Shown piece after piece: positions 32,491 to 40,903 of a DNA stretch of 55,930 bases; the stretch's first letter is position 1, and each line of letters starts with the position of its first letter. The notes beneath the pieces are model-generated. The model was not told where the DNA came from. It did not search any database and saw nothing but the letters and a program-made list of their open reading frames with translations. The translations under genes were made by a program, and so were the position numbers. Source of the stretch: W2P13-069 sp051876105 (GTDB lineage: Bacteria; Actinomycetota; Coriobacteriia; Coriobacteriales; QAMH01); the NCBI GenBank assembly GCA_051876105.1, contig JBJEHN010000106.1:1-55930 (forward strand). The letters are read 5' to 3'.

Positions 32491-32901
32491 ATGAGGGGAC
32501 TTGCTTCTAGGGGTGCTGGGCAGGCAAGGGACGCCCAGCGCGCCGGCGAGGAGCGGCGCACGATCCGCTCTGTCTGCGGCGGCTGCCACAACTGCTGCCC
32601 CATCAACGTCGAGGTCCAGGACAACCGCGTGCTCCGTGTGAGCGGCGTGCCGGGCGACCCGCGCACCGGCGGTGCCATCTGCTCGAAGGGGCAGGCCGGC
32701 CCGCAGATCGCGCACGACCCGCGTCGCCTACTCTACCCCGTGCGGCGCGCAGGCGAGCGCGGCGAGGGCAAGTGGAAGCGCGTGAGCTGGGACGATGCGC
32801 TCGACCCCATTTCGAGTCAGGCCAACTACACCATGTGCTTGGGGCGCGTGGACAAGATCGTCGGGGACGCCGCTCGCGGCGGCCGTGGGGAGAGGAGCTA
32901 G
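32491..32901 (+). pseudogene. Molybdopterin reductase collapsed to its two ends
   Basis: A 136-aa frame. Residues about 27-105 match the start of a DMSO reductase-family subunit (CGGCHNCC then a fourth Cys in AICSKGQAG, and KWKRVSWDDAL). Immediately after, PISSQANYTMCLGRVDKI looks like the extreme C-terminus of a PsrA/PhsA-type subunit. Some 600 middle residues, including the molybdenum-binding part, are missing; the join near 32805 is in frame. It cannot bind the cofactor. It is followed 3 nt later by an intact DmsB-like gene and a DmsC-like gene, so the rest of the operon survives. Confidence 0.75.
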
Positions 32902-32904
32902 GCC

Positions 32905-33432
32905 ATGCAGTACGGATTCCACTTTGATGTGAAGCGCTGCGCGCAGTGCTTTGCCTGCGAGGTCGCCTGCAAGTCCGCCTACGGCGAGCGCCCGTACGTG
33001 ACCGAGGAGCCCGGCTCCTGCGGGCCGCGTCGCCGCCAGGTGGTGGAGCTGATGAGTGAGGACGGGCCCACGCCCATCCAGTACATCTCGATGGCCTGCA
33101 TGCACTGCGGCGATGCAGCCTGCCTCAACGTGTGCCCGGCGCGCGCCATCTACCGCGATCCGCAGTTCGGCGCGGTGCTGGTTGACCACAGCCGCTGCCT
33201 GGGCTGCCGCTACTGCAGCTGGGCCTGCGAGTTCGGCGCGCCGCAGTTTGGCCGCGACGGGCTGATGGTCAAGTGCGATATGTGCATCGACCGCCTGCGT
33301 GAGGGCCTGCAGCCCGCCTGCGTCGAGAGCTGCTGCGGCGGCGCGATCACGCTGGGACCTGTCGAGGGCGGCCTCAACCCTGTGCGCGAGAAGGCCGCAA
33401 AGCGTTTGTCTGCCGCAGAGAGACTGCTGTAG
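32905..33432 (+). CDS. DmsB-like four-cluster ferredoxin subunit
   Basis: A 175-aa electron-transfer subunit with four Cys groups: CAQCFACEVAC (12-22), CMHCGDAACLNVCP (65-78), CLGCRYCSWAC (about 98-108) and CDMC with CVESC (about 124-144). This is the DmsB/PsrB pattern for four [4Fe-4S] clusters. It would relay electrons from a membrane quinol oxidase to a catalytic subunit, but the catalytic gene before it is deleted internally. ATG 32905 lies 3 nt after the remnant's stop with AGAGGAG upstream. Possibly still expressed, perhaps serving another catalytic subunit. Confidence 0.85.
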   Translation: MQYGFHFDVKRCAQCFACEVACKSAYGERPYVTEEPGSCGPRRRQVVELMSEDGPTPIQYISMACMHCGDAACLNVCPARAIYRDPQFGAVLVDHSRCLGCRYCSWACEFGAPQFGRDGLMVKCDMCIDRLREGLQPACVESCCGGAITLGPVEGGLNPVREKAAKRLSAAERLL

Positions 33433-33440
33433 GTCCCGGG

Positions 33441-34433
33441 ATGGGTGGAGTGCGAAACCAAGAGCACGTGAGTGAGGCACCGCTGGTGCTGTTCACAGTG
33501 TGCGTGCCGGCTGCGGTGGGCGTGGCCGGCTGCGCGCTGCTGCTGGGGGGCGGGCTGCCCTTCGCGGTGCTGGCACTGCTGCTTGCAAGCGCCGGCATGG
33601 CGGGCTCTGTCTTCCATCTGGCCCGTCCGCTGCGAGCGCCGGGCAGCCTCCGCAACCTGCCGCGTTCTGCGCTCAGCCAAGAGATCGGCGCTGTCATAGC
33701 CTTCTGGGCCCTGCTGTGTCTGTGGCTTGCGGCGCTGGCTATACAGCCCCTTGCTTGCAGCGCCCTTGCCGCGGCAGGCCCCGGGCAGGAGCTGCCGCTG
33801 TGGGCCGGCGTGCCCTGGGGCGCTGTTGCCGTTGCGATGTGCGCCCTGGCAACGCTGTGGGGTGCATGCCTGCTGTGGGTGATCAACCGCGCTTATCGCG
33901 TCGAGACCCGCCCCGCTTGGGACGGCCCTGAGGGCCTCATGGAGCTTGCCGGCATCGCCTGTGGCTGCGGCGGGGCGCTGTACGCTCTGCTGCGATGCGC
34001 GCTGGCAGTGGCCGGCGGCACCTGGGGCGGTGGCGGCGTGGGTGCCGTTGCCCCCCTGGACCCTGCGGTCCCTGCAGTTGCAGCGCTGCTGGCCGTTGCA
34101 GCCGCCGTGCTCCAGGTGGCAGCTCACACGCGCCGCAAGGCCCGCATGAAAGCCCAGTCCTCTTCCAACGAGAAGGACGTGCGCACCGCCTTGACCCTGG
34201 AGAACATGACGGCGCTTGAGCCAAAGGCGCTCTTCGCTCTGTGCCTGAGCACCGCCGCAGCTGCGCTGGAGCTCTGCGCTGCCCTGCTCGCCTTCGCGCC
34301 ATCCTTCGCCTGGCCGCTGCTTTTGAGCTGGGTGCTCCTCTCCTTGCTGCAGCTGGCGGCTGCCGTCTTGCAGCGCACGCGCTTCTACCAGCTCCCCGCA
34401 GTGGTGAGGTGCGTGCCGCCCCTGCGCAAGTAG
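33441..34433 (+). CDS. DmsC-like membrane anchor
   Basis: A 330-aa protein with about eight hydrophobic helices, Ala/Leu-rich. The segment SVFHLARPLRA followed by NLPRSALSQEIG is the DmsC hallmark for the quinol-side loop. A long polar linker (about 230-255, THTRRKARMKAQSSSNEKD) separates helices 6 and 7. It should anchor the DmsB-like subunit and oxidise menaquinol. It begins 8 nt after the ferredoxin gene. The operon (catalytic remnant, DmsB, DmsC) has no TorD-type chaperone nearby. Confidence 0.8.
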   Translation: MGGVRNQEHVSEAPLVLFTVCVPAAVGVAGCALLLGGGLPFAVLALLLASAGMAGSVFHLARPLRAPGSLRNLPRSALSQEIGAVIAFWALLCLWLAALAIQPLACSALAAAGPGQELPLWAGVPWGAVAVAMCALATLWGACLLWVINRAYRVETRPAWDGPEGLMELAGIACGCGGALYALLRCALAVAGGTWGGGGVGAVAPLDPAVPAVAALLAVAAAVLQVAAHTRRKARMKAQSSSNEKDVRTALTLENMTALEPKALFALCLSTAAAALELCAALLAFAPSFAWPLLLSWVLLSLLQLAAAVLQRTRFYQLPAVVRCVPPLRK

Positions 34434-34544
34434 GAAGGGCGCCGTGGTCGACGCGCTGGAAATCGGATATGCGATCAAGGACCGCAGGGGCGGGTTTAGC
34501 GGGTATGCTCTGCACGAGTTGCTGAACACGAGGGAGGAGCAAGC

Positions 34545-35003
34545 ATGCAGATTCTCAACAACGAGGGCGGGAAGTACGCCGCCAACATCGTGCAAGACGC
34601 CAGCGGAGGGCCGGGCATGGCACCTGACTTCAAGCCTATCTACGACGCCTTCGCCCAGCGTGTAGCGTGGATCGACGGCAGCGTGTGCCCCGGTGCGTTC
34701 CAGATGAACACGGCCTGGTACCGCGACGTCCCCGGGCGCGACCCCATCTTCGGCGAGCATGTTCACGACGACTGCGACGAGCTCATCGGCTTCTTCGGCA
34801 GCGACCCGGACAACCCCAGCGAGCTCGGCGGCAAGATCGAGTTCACCATCGGCGGCGAGCCCCACCTGCTCACCAAGTCGAGCATCATCTTCGTGCCGGC
34901 GGGCACTGCCCACAACCCCATGCGCATCCTGGAGGTCGAGCGCCCCATCTTCCACTTCAGTGTGGTGACCAAGCGCTCCTACACCACCGACATCTACAAG
35001 TAG
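34545..35003 (+). CDS. Cupin-fold small protein
   Basis: A 152-aa protein with a single cupin barrel. Metal-ligand residues are recognisable: FGEHVHDDCDEL (HxH...E) and VPAGTAHNPMRI (second His). The sequence between, SDPDNPSELGGKIEFTIGGE, is typical of cupins of this group in Eggerthellaceae; their substrate is not established. A GAGGAGCAAGC box precedes ATG 34545. It stands alone between the DmsC-like gene and ogt. Could be a metal-dependent dioxygenase/isomerase-type enzyme or a binding protein; no catalytic role can be assigned from sequence. Confidence 0.7.
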   Translation: MQILNNEGGKYAANIVQDASGGPGMAPDFKPIYDAFAQRVAWIDGSVCPGAFQMNTAWYRDVPGRDPIFGEHVHDDCDELIGFFGSDPDNPSELGGKIEFTIGGEPHLLTKSSIIFVPAGTAHNPMRILEVERPIFHFSVVTKRSYTTDIYK

Positions 35004-35102
35004 GGCAAAGCGGTGAGCGGAGAGGGTTTTCGTCCCCACCCAGGGCGAGGTGTAGCGCCAGCTCGCGAGTTGGCAAGCTCCAACAACAATTAAAGCTTAG
35101 GC

Positions 35103-35152
35103 TTGAAACGAACAGAAGTTCGTGTATACTGTCGTTATCGAACAGATGTTCC
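35103..35152 (+). promoter_or_regulatory. LexA-box promoter of ogt
   Basis: TTGAAA (35103-35108) and TATACT (35125-35130) are 16 bp apart. The palindrome CGAACAGAAGTTCG (35109-35122) fills the spacer, and a second, CGAACAGATGTTCC (35139-35152), follows. Both fit the actinobacterial/Gram-positive SOS box CGAAC-N4-GTTCG, so LexA repression is likely. Confidence 0.8.
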
Positions 35153-35183
35153 TGTTGTGCATCCAAGAGAGCGGGAGGACCTG

Positions 35184-35717
35184 ATGTTCTACTACAGCGA
35201 ATATAGCTCACCCTTTGCCGAGCTGACGATGGCGAGCGACGGCAGCTCTGTCTGCGGGCTATGGCTCAAAGGGCAGAAGTACTTTGGGGGCACGGTTGCG
35301 GAGGAGATGGTGCGCGAGGACGAGGCAGGCGGCCTTCCCCAGCTGCGGGAATGGCTTGATGCGTACTTTGCAGGCACTCCCCTGCCGCCCAGCACCGTGC
35401 CCCTCGCGCCTATCGGGAGCAGCTTTCGCCAGGCGGTGTGGGCAAAGCTGCTCGAGATACCCTACGGCGAGCTGACCACCTACGGGGCCATCGCCAAGCA
35501 GCTGAAGGCTGAGCGGGGCAAGGCGTCTGCACTGGCTGTGGGTGGCGCAGTGGGCCACAACCCCATCTCGATCATCATCCCCTGCCACCGCGTCGTAGGT
35601 GCTGGCGGCAACCTCACCGGCTATGCGGGTGGGCTGGACAAGAAGGTCTGGCTCCTTGAGCACGAAGGCGTTGACATGAGCAAGCTCTACCGCCCCAAGC
35701 ACGGCACAGCGCTCTGA
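35184..35717 (+). CDS. ogt: Methylated-DNA-protein cysteine methyltransferase
   Basis: A 177-aa suicidal DNA repair protein that transfers methyl groups from O6-methylguanine to its own Cys. The active-site PCHRVVG is intact, preceded by VGHNPISIII, and the DNA-binding helix region has YGELTTYGAIAKQL; the C-terminal LTGYAGGLDKKVWLLEHE is also typical. ATG 35184 follows GGGAGGAC. Two LexA-type boxes in its promoter imply induction by DNA damage. Length is normal for the family. Confidence 0.92.
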   Translation: MFYYSEYSSPFAELTMASDGSSVCGLWLKGQKYFGGTVAEEMVREDEAGGLPQLREWLDAYFAGTPLPPSTVPLAPIGSSFRQAVWAKLLEIPYGELTTYGAIAKQLKAERGKASALAVGGAVGHNPISIIIPCHRVVGAGGNLTGYAGGLDKKVWLLEHEGVDMSKLYRPKHGTAL

Positions 35718-35804
35718 TCAGGGCCACCTCTCTGCGCTTGCTCGCCAAATGAGAGGTGCGGGCTGCCGAGGGAGAGCAAACTGCCTCTTGTAAGGAGGTG
35801 CGTT

Positions 35805-36665
35805 ATGAACTGGCTAGACGATCTGAACAACGCGATGGATCTTATCGAGGAGCGCCTGCCCGGGGAGGTCTCCCTTGAGGAAGTTGCGCGCACAGCGGGG
35901 TGCTCGGCATTCCACCTGCAGCGCATGTTCCCTTACCTCACGGGGCTCACCTTGGCAGACTACCTGCGCCGCCGCAGGCTCAGCCTTGCGGCGATGGAGC
36001 TCGCGGACGGCCGCCGCGTGACAGATGTGGCCTTTGACTACGGCTACGACTCCCCCACCGCGTTCACCCGCGCGTTCAAAACCTTGCACGGCGTTGCGCC
36101 CAGCAAGGTCTCGCAGGGCGAGGCTCAGGTCAAAGCCTACCCGCGCCTCGTGTTCAGCCTCTCGGTAAAAGGAGACGAAGCGATGGAGTACACGATCAAG
36201 ACCATTCCCGCGTTCAGGGTCGTCGGCGCGCAGGCCGGAGACGACTGGAGCTTTGAAGAAGCCGGGCAGAAGGCAACCGAGTTCTGGGAGCAACTGGGCA
36301 CCAGCGGCCTGTACCCGCAGATCCTAGCCTGCAGGGACGGCTCCGGCCCCGATGCCCTGCTGGGCGTCTCGTTCTGCGATGACGGCGCGTTCAAGGGCTA
36401 CCTAGTGAGCGTGGCAACCAACGCCCCCTGCCCTGAGAACCTGGTGGAGCGCACGGTGCCAGAGGCAACCTACGCCGTGTTCCCCTGTGTGGGCGCGCTG
36501 CCGCAGGCTATGCAGGAGCTGCAGCGCCGCATCGTGCAGAAGTGGCTGCCCTCAAGCGGCTATGAATGGGCGGCCCGCGCAGACGTAGAGGTCTACTTCG
36601 ACGAGGACATGAGCTCACCCAGCTGCCGCAGCGAGGTTTGGCTCCCCATCGTCAAGCGGGTCTAA
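35805..36665 (+). CDS. AraC-type regulator with GyrI-like effector domain
   Basis: A 286-aa regulator: N-terminal AraC double helix-turn-helix (about 5-105; VSLEEVARTAGCSAFHLQRMF and VTDVAFDYGYDSPTAFTRAFK) and a C-terminal GyrI/Bacterial effector-binding domain (about 125-286) of the type that binds hydrophobic cationic or small aromatic compounds. A strong TAAGGAGG box precedes ATG 35805. No obvious target gene is adjacent; it follows ogt by 87 nt on the same strand and may regulate itself or the flavin reductase downstream. Confidence 0.85.
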   Translation: MNWLDDLNNAMDLIEERLPGEVSLEEVARTAGCSAFHLQRMFPYLTGLTLADYLRRRRLSLAAMELADGRRVTDVAFDYGYDSPTAFTRAFKTLHGVAPSKVSQGEAQVKAYPRLVFSLSVKGDEAMEYTIKTIPAFRVVGAQAGDDWSFEEAGQKATEFWEQLGTSGLYPQILACRDGSGPDALLGVSFCDDGAFKGYLVSVATNAPCPENLVERTVPEATYAVFPCVGALPQAMQELQRRIVQKWLPSSGYEWAARADVEVYFDEDMSSPSCRSEVWLPIVKRV

Positions 36666-36928
36666 CGGGCGGCAGCCTCGCCGCTTGTGGCCGCCTGGCT
36701 TGCGGTTGGTGTTTGGAGCCTCAAACAGGCCCAGTGGTTGGTGTTTGAAGGGAAAAGACCGCCGTAAGGCTCAAACGGGCATTTAAGACAACAACCAATG
36801 CAGGGTGCGTCAAAGCCGCGCTCTAGATGCGGAGCGCGAAAAGGCCGCGCGTAGCATGCAGGTAATGGAGAGGGTAGCTAGGTATACACTGGGTTGGTAT
36901 TGGGAGAGCATTGAGAGGGAGATCCATC
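36666..36928 (+). other. Intergenic region with GGTTGGTGTTTG direct repeats
   Basis: This 263-nt gap holds no gene. GGTTGGTGTTTG occurs at 36704-36715 and 36736-36747, each followed by a CAAAC word that could pair with GTTTG. The last 50 nt resemble the upstream region of the intact flavin reductase at 50107 (ACACTGGG, GGTATTG, AGGGAG). Confidence 0.45.
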
Positions 36929-37135
36929 ATGAGCCGCAAGATCCTCGTTGTCATCGGCAGCCCGCGCAAGGGCGGCAACACCACCATCCTGGCTGAGGCC
37001 TTTGCCCGCGGAGCGCGCGAGGCGGGCCACGAGGTCGAATTCGTGGACTCCGGCCGCGCGAAAATCGCCGGTTGCCTGGGGTGCGAGTACTGCTTCAAAC
37101 CTATCCACAATTTCATAAAGTGTACACAATTCTGA
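36929..37135 (+). pseudogene. Flavin reductase 5' fragment (left copy)
   Basis: Codes for the first 57 residues of an NADPH-dependent FMN reductase-type flavodoxin-fold protein (MSRKILVVIGSPRKGGNTT, then CLGCEYCFK), after which the frame runs into unrelated sequence and stops at 37135. From 36929 to 37100 it equals 50107-50278 at 171 of 172 positions. The break at 37100 adjoins the recombinase genes and is probably the left junction of an inserted element. Confidence 0.85.
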
Positions 37136-37211
37136 GTGTATCTTCGGGCATAGGCGTCTTCGTGCATGCCTGTTAGAAGGTGCTGCGAAATTCGTCACCG
37201 GCAAGCCGCCG

Positions 37212-37862
37212 GTGGACTATGAGAAGTGGTACACGGACGAACAGGTCGAAGCCATCATCCAGAACCTCCGTACCTACCGCGACAAGGCGGTCTTCTCAAT
37301 CTCTCTGGACGGCCTGCGAGTCGACGAAATCCTGTCATCCAGGATCGACCTGTACAGCGCCAGCGATGGCACGCTGAAGCTCGCTCGCAGCAAGGGCAGA
37401 AGCGAGGGAGCGGGGCGGCTCTGCGTTCTCTCCGAAAGGTCACGCAATCTTCTCGAGGAGTACCTCTACAACGAGCGCAGCATTGTCGAGCAAAAGCTGA
37501 TCGAGGCTGGCTTGGTTGTGCCCCTCGAGCTGTTCTTGAACCTCCGCGAGCGCGAGGGCAGCTTCGGCAAGCCGATGGCCTACCACAACACCCTAGAAAT
37601 CATCAAACGTGCTGCCAAGCGCGCGGGACTGGACCCCGCCAAGATACGCACGCACTCGGGGAGAAGCACGAAGGCCGGCGAGCTGTTCAGGATACAGGCC
37701 AAGAACCCCGAGAAGATGACCGACAACCAGATCCTCGAGATCATGGGGTGGAAAAGCATGACCTCTGCGGAGCCCTACAAGAACAGGCAGGACCGCGAGA
37801 CGGCCGTCGAGAACTGGAAGCGGCTCGAGACAGCGAAGACTGAGAGGCACGCCGATGATTAG
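37212..37862 (+). CDS. Tyrosine recombinase, catalytic domain only
   Basis: A 216-aa protein with the phage-integrase catalytic layout: Arg in SISLDGLRVDEIL, HSGRSTKAG (HxxR), a Trp in MGWKSMTS at the second His position, and a possible nucleophile Tyr in EPYKNR. The usual N-terminal core-binding domain is missing, so it is either truncated at its 5' end or acts with a partner. GTG 37212 is the only plausible start; the frame is open back to 37117 without a start codon. Its end overlaps the next gene by 8 nt. First of a row of recombinase-like frames reminiscent of Tn554 or recombinase-in-trio elements. Confidence 0.7.
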   Translation: MDYEKWYTDEQVEAIIQNLRTYRDKAVFSISLDGLRVDEILSSRIDLYSASDGTLKLARSKGRSEGAGRLCVLSERSRNLLEEYLYNERSIVEQKLIEAGLVVPLELFLNLREREGSFGKPMAYHNTLEIIKRAAKRAGLDPAKIRTHSGRSTKAGELFRIQAKNPEKMTDNQILEIMGWKSMTSAEPYKNRQDRETAVENWKRLETAKTERHADD

Positions 37863-38223
37863 AAACCCCGAGCAGGCGCTGGTTTTCCTTAGGGAATGCA
37901 GCAAGGAACAACCGAAGCACCTGCGCTTCAAACACATAGTGACGACCCTCACAGCCGACGACCTGCAGCTCCTGGCCGATTGCATTGCGAGCAGGGAGCA
38001 ACTCACCTCCTGTAGCACCCTTATGTCAAAGTACACGCCGTATTCTTTCGAGATGCTAGTCGACAAAGCTGTCCCAGCGATGTTTGCCGATGAGGACATC
38101 GAGGACTGCATCCTCGATGTCCTCATCTCGATGCACGAGAACGAGACTTTGCACGCCATTTGTACAATGAGGCCACCGCTAACGGGAACATGCGCTTGCT
38201 GGGCAGTATCCCAAAAAGGGTGA
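37855..38223 (+). CDS. Small protein within recombinase cluster
   Basis: A 122-aa protein, mostly helical (DDLQLLADCIASREQL, DEDIEDCILDVLISMHENE). Not recognised. It starts inside the end of the first recombinase gene and its own end overlaps the next recombinase frame. Tn554-type transposons also encode a small third protein (about 125 aa) with their two recombinases, so an analogous helper role is possible. Confidence 0.45.
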   Translation: MIRNPEQALVFLRECSKEQPKHLRFKHIVTTLTADDLQLLADCIASREQLTSCSTLMSKYTPYSFEMLVDKAVPAMFADEDIEDCILDVLISMHENETLHAICTMRPPLTGTCACWAVSQKG

Positions 38224-39668
38224 ACACGATTCTCTCCATGTTGGCCGAGCTCGCGGGGCAATACGGCATCGCAGGGCCAGCAGAGGTTGCAGAGTCGCAC
38301 GTACTCGTTTCGCTGACGCAGCTGAGCAGAAAGGGCCGAGCGGCCAGCACAATCGCAGGCCACCTGGCGAAAGTCAGAGAGTTCTTCCGCTACCTGATAC
38401 AAGAGGGGCGCTTGGATGCTGACCCGACTGCCAACATCAGGGTCGGGCAGGGCGTAGGCTACAGCAATGCAACCCGTGAAATCCCAGAGGACATCCTCGT
38501 CTTCATCGAAGACCATATCGACGAGATGAGGCCGCGCGAGTGCCGCCTCATCTTCAAGGTTGCAATGGAGACCGGATGGCGCATCTCCGATATCAGGAAC
38601 ATTCGCGTCGAGGACATCGGGAAAGAACCGACGGCGGATGGCCTAGCCGTAATCAGAACCCGGTCCTCTAAGACGGCGGCTGCCAGGGTGAAGAAGCAGC
38701 TGGGCGACAAGATATTCGCCGTAGTATCAGGCGAGCTGTACCGGGAGATCCTCGACTACGTCGACGAGACCGCTGCCCAGAGGGAGATGTACAGCATCGA
38801 CACGCTGTTCTTCTCAATCTCCAACGGAGCCAAGACGGAGTTCCCGGCATCAAAGCTCAACAAGTCCGTAAACGATCTCCTTGACAAGTACGGGATCAAG
38901 TCCGTCTGCGAGGACTACGACAACTTCACATCCAGGCAAACCCGCAAGACGGTCGCAGTCGAGCTGATCACCTCGGGAGCCGCTCCTGCTGCCGTGCAAA
39001 AACAGCTTGGACATACCAACCAGAGCACCACAGAGCGCATCTACGCGCAGGTGCGGGGCAAGAAGCTCGCCGAGCTGAACAACGAGTTCTACCAGGAGAA
39101 GTTCAATCTGATGTTTGTCGATTTGGTGAGGCCAACCAAGAACATGCCCGTAAGGAAGCGCCGTCTCTGCTTCGCAAGCATCGGCAACGCCAGCCTTAGG
39201 GCAGAGGTGAAGCGGTGGGTGCTCTCGAGGCTTGTTCAGGGACAGGAGCCGCCGTCCCTCAAGCAGATAATCACGTCTTCTATCAGGCCGTTCGCAGAAC
39301 TCGTCCCCGATGGCTGCCGCAGCTTCGCAGAGGTTTCCGGCCAGGTGGTCCTGGCGTTCCACGCATACCTGTTCTCCGGCGAGCAGAGCAGTTCCCTGAA
39401 GACGCGGCTGCAGCACTGGTACAGGGTGGAGGCGTTCTTGAAAGAGGCCGGCTTCTCGAGGCCCTACGAGGACATGAAGAAGCTTGTCGTAGAGAAGTAC
39501 CCTGACCGCGAGCGCAAGGAGGAGAAGTACATCCCCGATGCTGTGGCCCAACCCGAAGACCGGGGGGAAGGACTACAAAATCTACGGCTCAGATATCATG
39601 CCGAGGACACTCGAGAACTGCGACAGGTTCTTCTCCCGCCTCTGCGAATACCGGAAGATAGTCGATGA
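38160..39668 (+). CDS. Tyrosine recombinase fused to the start of another
   Basis: A 502-aa frame. Residues about 15-330 are a full tyrosine recombinase: a core-binding domain (TIAGHLAKVREFFRYLIQEG), Arg in METGWRISDIRN, SRQTRKT in place of HxxR, and LGHTNQSTTERIYAQ with the nucleophile Tyr. Residues about 330-460 look like the N-terminal domain of a further recombinase (KEEKYIPDAV), after which the frame is shifted near 39540 and continues in nonsense. TTG 38160 is the apparent start. It is probably inactive in its second half. Confidence 0.6.
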   Translation: MYNEATANGNMRLLGSIPKRVNTILSMLAELAGQYGIAGPAEVAESHVLVSLTQLSRKGRAASTIAGHLAKVREFFRYLIQEGRLDADPTANIRVGQGVGYSNATREIPEDILVFIEDHIDEMRPRECRLIFKVAMETGWRISDIRNIRVEDIGKEPTADGLAVIRTRSSKTAAARVKKQLGDKIFAVVSGELYREILDYVDETAAQREMYSIDTLFFSISNGAKTEFPASKLNKSVNDLLDKYGIKSVCEDYDNFTSRQTRKTVAVELITSGAAPAAVQKQLGHTNQSTTERIYAQVRGKKLAELNNEFYQEKFNLMFVDLVRPTKNMPVRKRRLCFASIGNASLRAEVKRWVLSRLVQGQEPPSLKQIITSSIRPFAELVPDGCRSFAEVSGQVVLAFHAYLFSGEQSSSLKTRLQHWYRVEAFLKEAGFSRPYEDMKKLVVEKYPDRERKEEKYIPDAVAQPEDRGEGLQNLRLRYHAEDTRELRQVLLPPLRIPEDSR

Positions 39669-39777
39669 GAACGGTGAGCCGTACTCGGTCGCAACACACC
39701 AGTTCCGCCACAACGCCATCAGCGACCGCATGAACTCCGGCCTCTTCCGCGCTATCGACATCCTGCCCCTCGTGTGA
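39538..39777 (+). pseudogene. Recombinase C-terminal fragment
   Basis: Seventy-nine codons in another frame, with ATHQFRHNAISDRM, the HxxR box of a tyrosine recombinase. The Arg before it and the final Tyr are missing; a stop follows soon after HxxR. It completes the reading interrupted at about 39540, with a few hundred residues lost between. Marks decay of the third recombinase. Confidence 0.6.
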
Positions 39778-39835
39778 GCTGCGCCCGCAGGATGCCTCGG
39801 GCGCCTGCTTGGCGCAAAGGCTGGGCCTGCCCAGC

Positions 39836-40759
39836 TCAGCTGCCCTTCTTCCGGGCGCTGCCCTCGCTGGCGGCGCTCTTGAACCTCATCTTCGAGGCCA
39901 TGTCGACCAGGTTCATGACAGATGGGTTGGAAGACCCCTTCCTCCAAGCGATGCCCGAGCTCACCTCGATCACCGGCTGCGCGAGCGGGCGGTAGTCGAT
40001 GCGGTCGGCCAGGAGGTCGGACATGGAGTCCGTGACGATGGAGACGCCCATGCCCGTGGCCACCAGGCCGAGGATGGTCATGTAGCTGTCCGCCTCCTGC
40101 GCGATCTCGAAGGCGAAGTTCTCCTGCCGGGCGAGGGCGGCAATGAACGCGGCGGCCTCCGTGGCCGCGAGGCCCTGGTAGCTGATGACGCGCTCGGTCA
40201 TGAGGTCCGTGATCTTGAGCGACTCGCGCCCGGAGAGCTTGTGCCCCTTCGGCAAGGCGACGACGACCGACTCCCTGCGCAGGGGGATGTACTCCGCGCC
40301 CTCCGGCGCGCCCGCGTAGTTGGTCACGACGCAGGCGTCGAAGCGGTCCTCCTCGAAGTCCCTCTGCGTGGCCTGGATCCTCTCCGAGAGCATCACCTTC
40401 ACATCCGGGTAGCGCGCGCGGAAGGCGTTGATGACCTCGGGGAAGATGCTGTGGACCGTGCTCGACTCGTAGCCGATCCTGATGACGCCGCTGCGCCCCT
40501 GCGCGACGCGCCTGGCCTGATCCACCCCGTGGTCGAGCAGGGCCATCGCGGTGGCGCAGCTCTCCCTGAGGGACTCGCCAGCCTCCGTGAGGCGCACGGA
40601 GCGCGTGCTGCGCTCGAACAGCTGGAAGCCGAGCTCGCCTTCCAGCTTCTTGATCTGGAAGCTGAGGGGCTGCTCGGCCATGTGCAGGCTGCGGGCCGCC
40701 CTCCCGAAGTGGAGCGTCTCCGCCACCGCCAAGAAGTACTTCAGCTGCCTGAGCTCCAT
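39836..40759 (-). CDS. LysR-family transcriptional regulator
   Basis: A 307-aa regulator: an N-terminal winged helix (1-60, MELRQLKYFLAVAETLHFGRAA and LSFQIKKLEGELG) and a substrate-binding domain from about residue 90. ATG 40759 has GGAGGGCGGG upstream, which is preferred over the frame to 40792. Divergent from the 95-aa gene at 40904, with a LysR-type ATTC-N8-GAAT box in between. It probably controls the FAD oxidoreductase module in response to that module's substrate. Confidence 0.85.
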   Translation of the reverse strand: MELRQLKYFLAVAETLHFGRAARSLHMAEQPLSFQIKKLEGELGFQLFERSTRSVRLTEAGESLRESCATAMALLDHGVDQARRVAQGRSGVIRIGYESSTVHSIFPEVINAFRARYPDVKVMLSERIQATQRDFEEDRFDACVVTNYAGAPEGAEYIPLRRESVVVALPKGHKLSGRESLKITDLMTERVISYQGLAATEAAAFIAALARQENFAFEIAQEADSYMTILGLVATGMGVSIVTDSMSDLLADRIDYRPLAQPVIEVSSGIAWRKGSSNPSVMNLVDMASKMRFKSAASEGSARKKGS

Positions 40760-40780
40760 GTGGCCCGCCCTCCACGCGTC

Positions 40781-40796
40781 ATTCATTAACACGAAT
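40781..40796. promoter_or_regulatory. LysR-type box
   Basis: ATTCATTAACACGAAT, a 16-nt imperfect palindrome (ATTC and GAAT 8 nt apart), 21 nt upstream of the LysR start and 108 nt from the divergent gene. It fits the T-N11-A form of LysR operators. Confidence 0.5.
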
Positions 40797-40903
40797 CATG
40801 TGCCAATCCAAATGTAGTAGGTGGGAATGGAATGTCAATCCCCGCGTATCGTGGGCATCAGGAAGAAACGTCAATCTCCGGACAACACTGAGGAGGTGAT
40901 GTT

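Noticed and set aside
37593..38516. 307-codon minus-strand frame across the recombinase genes
   Set aside because: No motif, and the plus strand here carries recognisable recombinase signatures.
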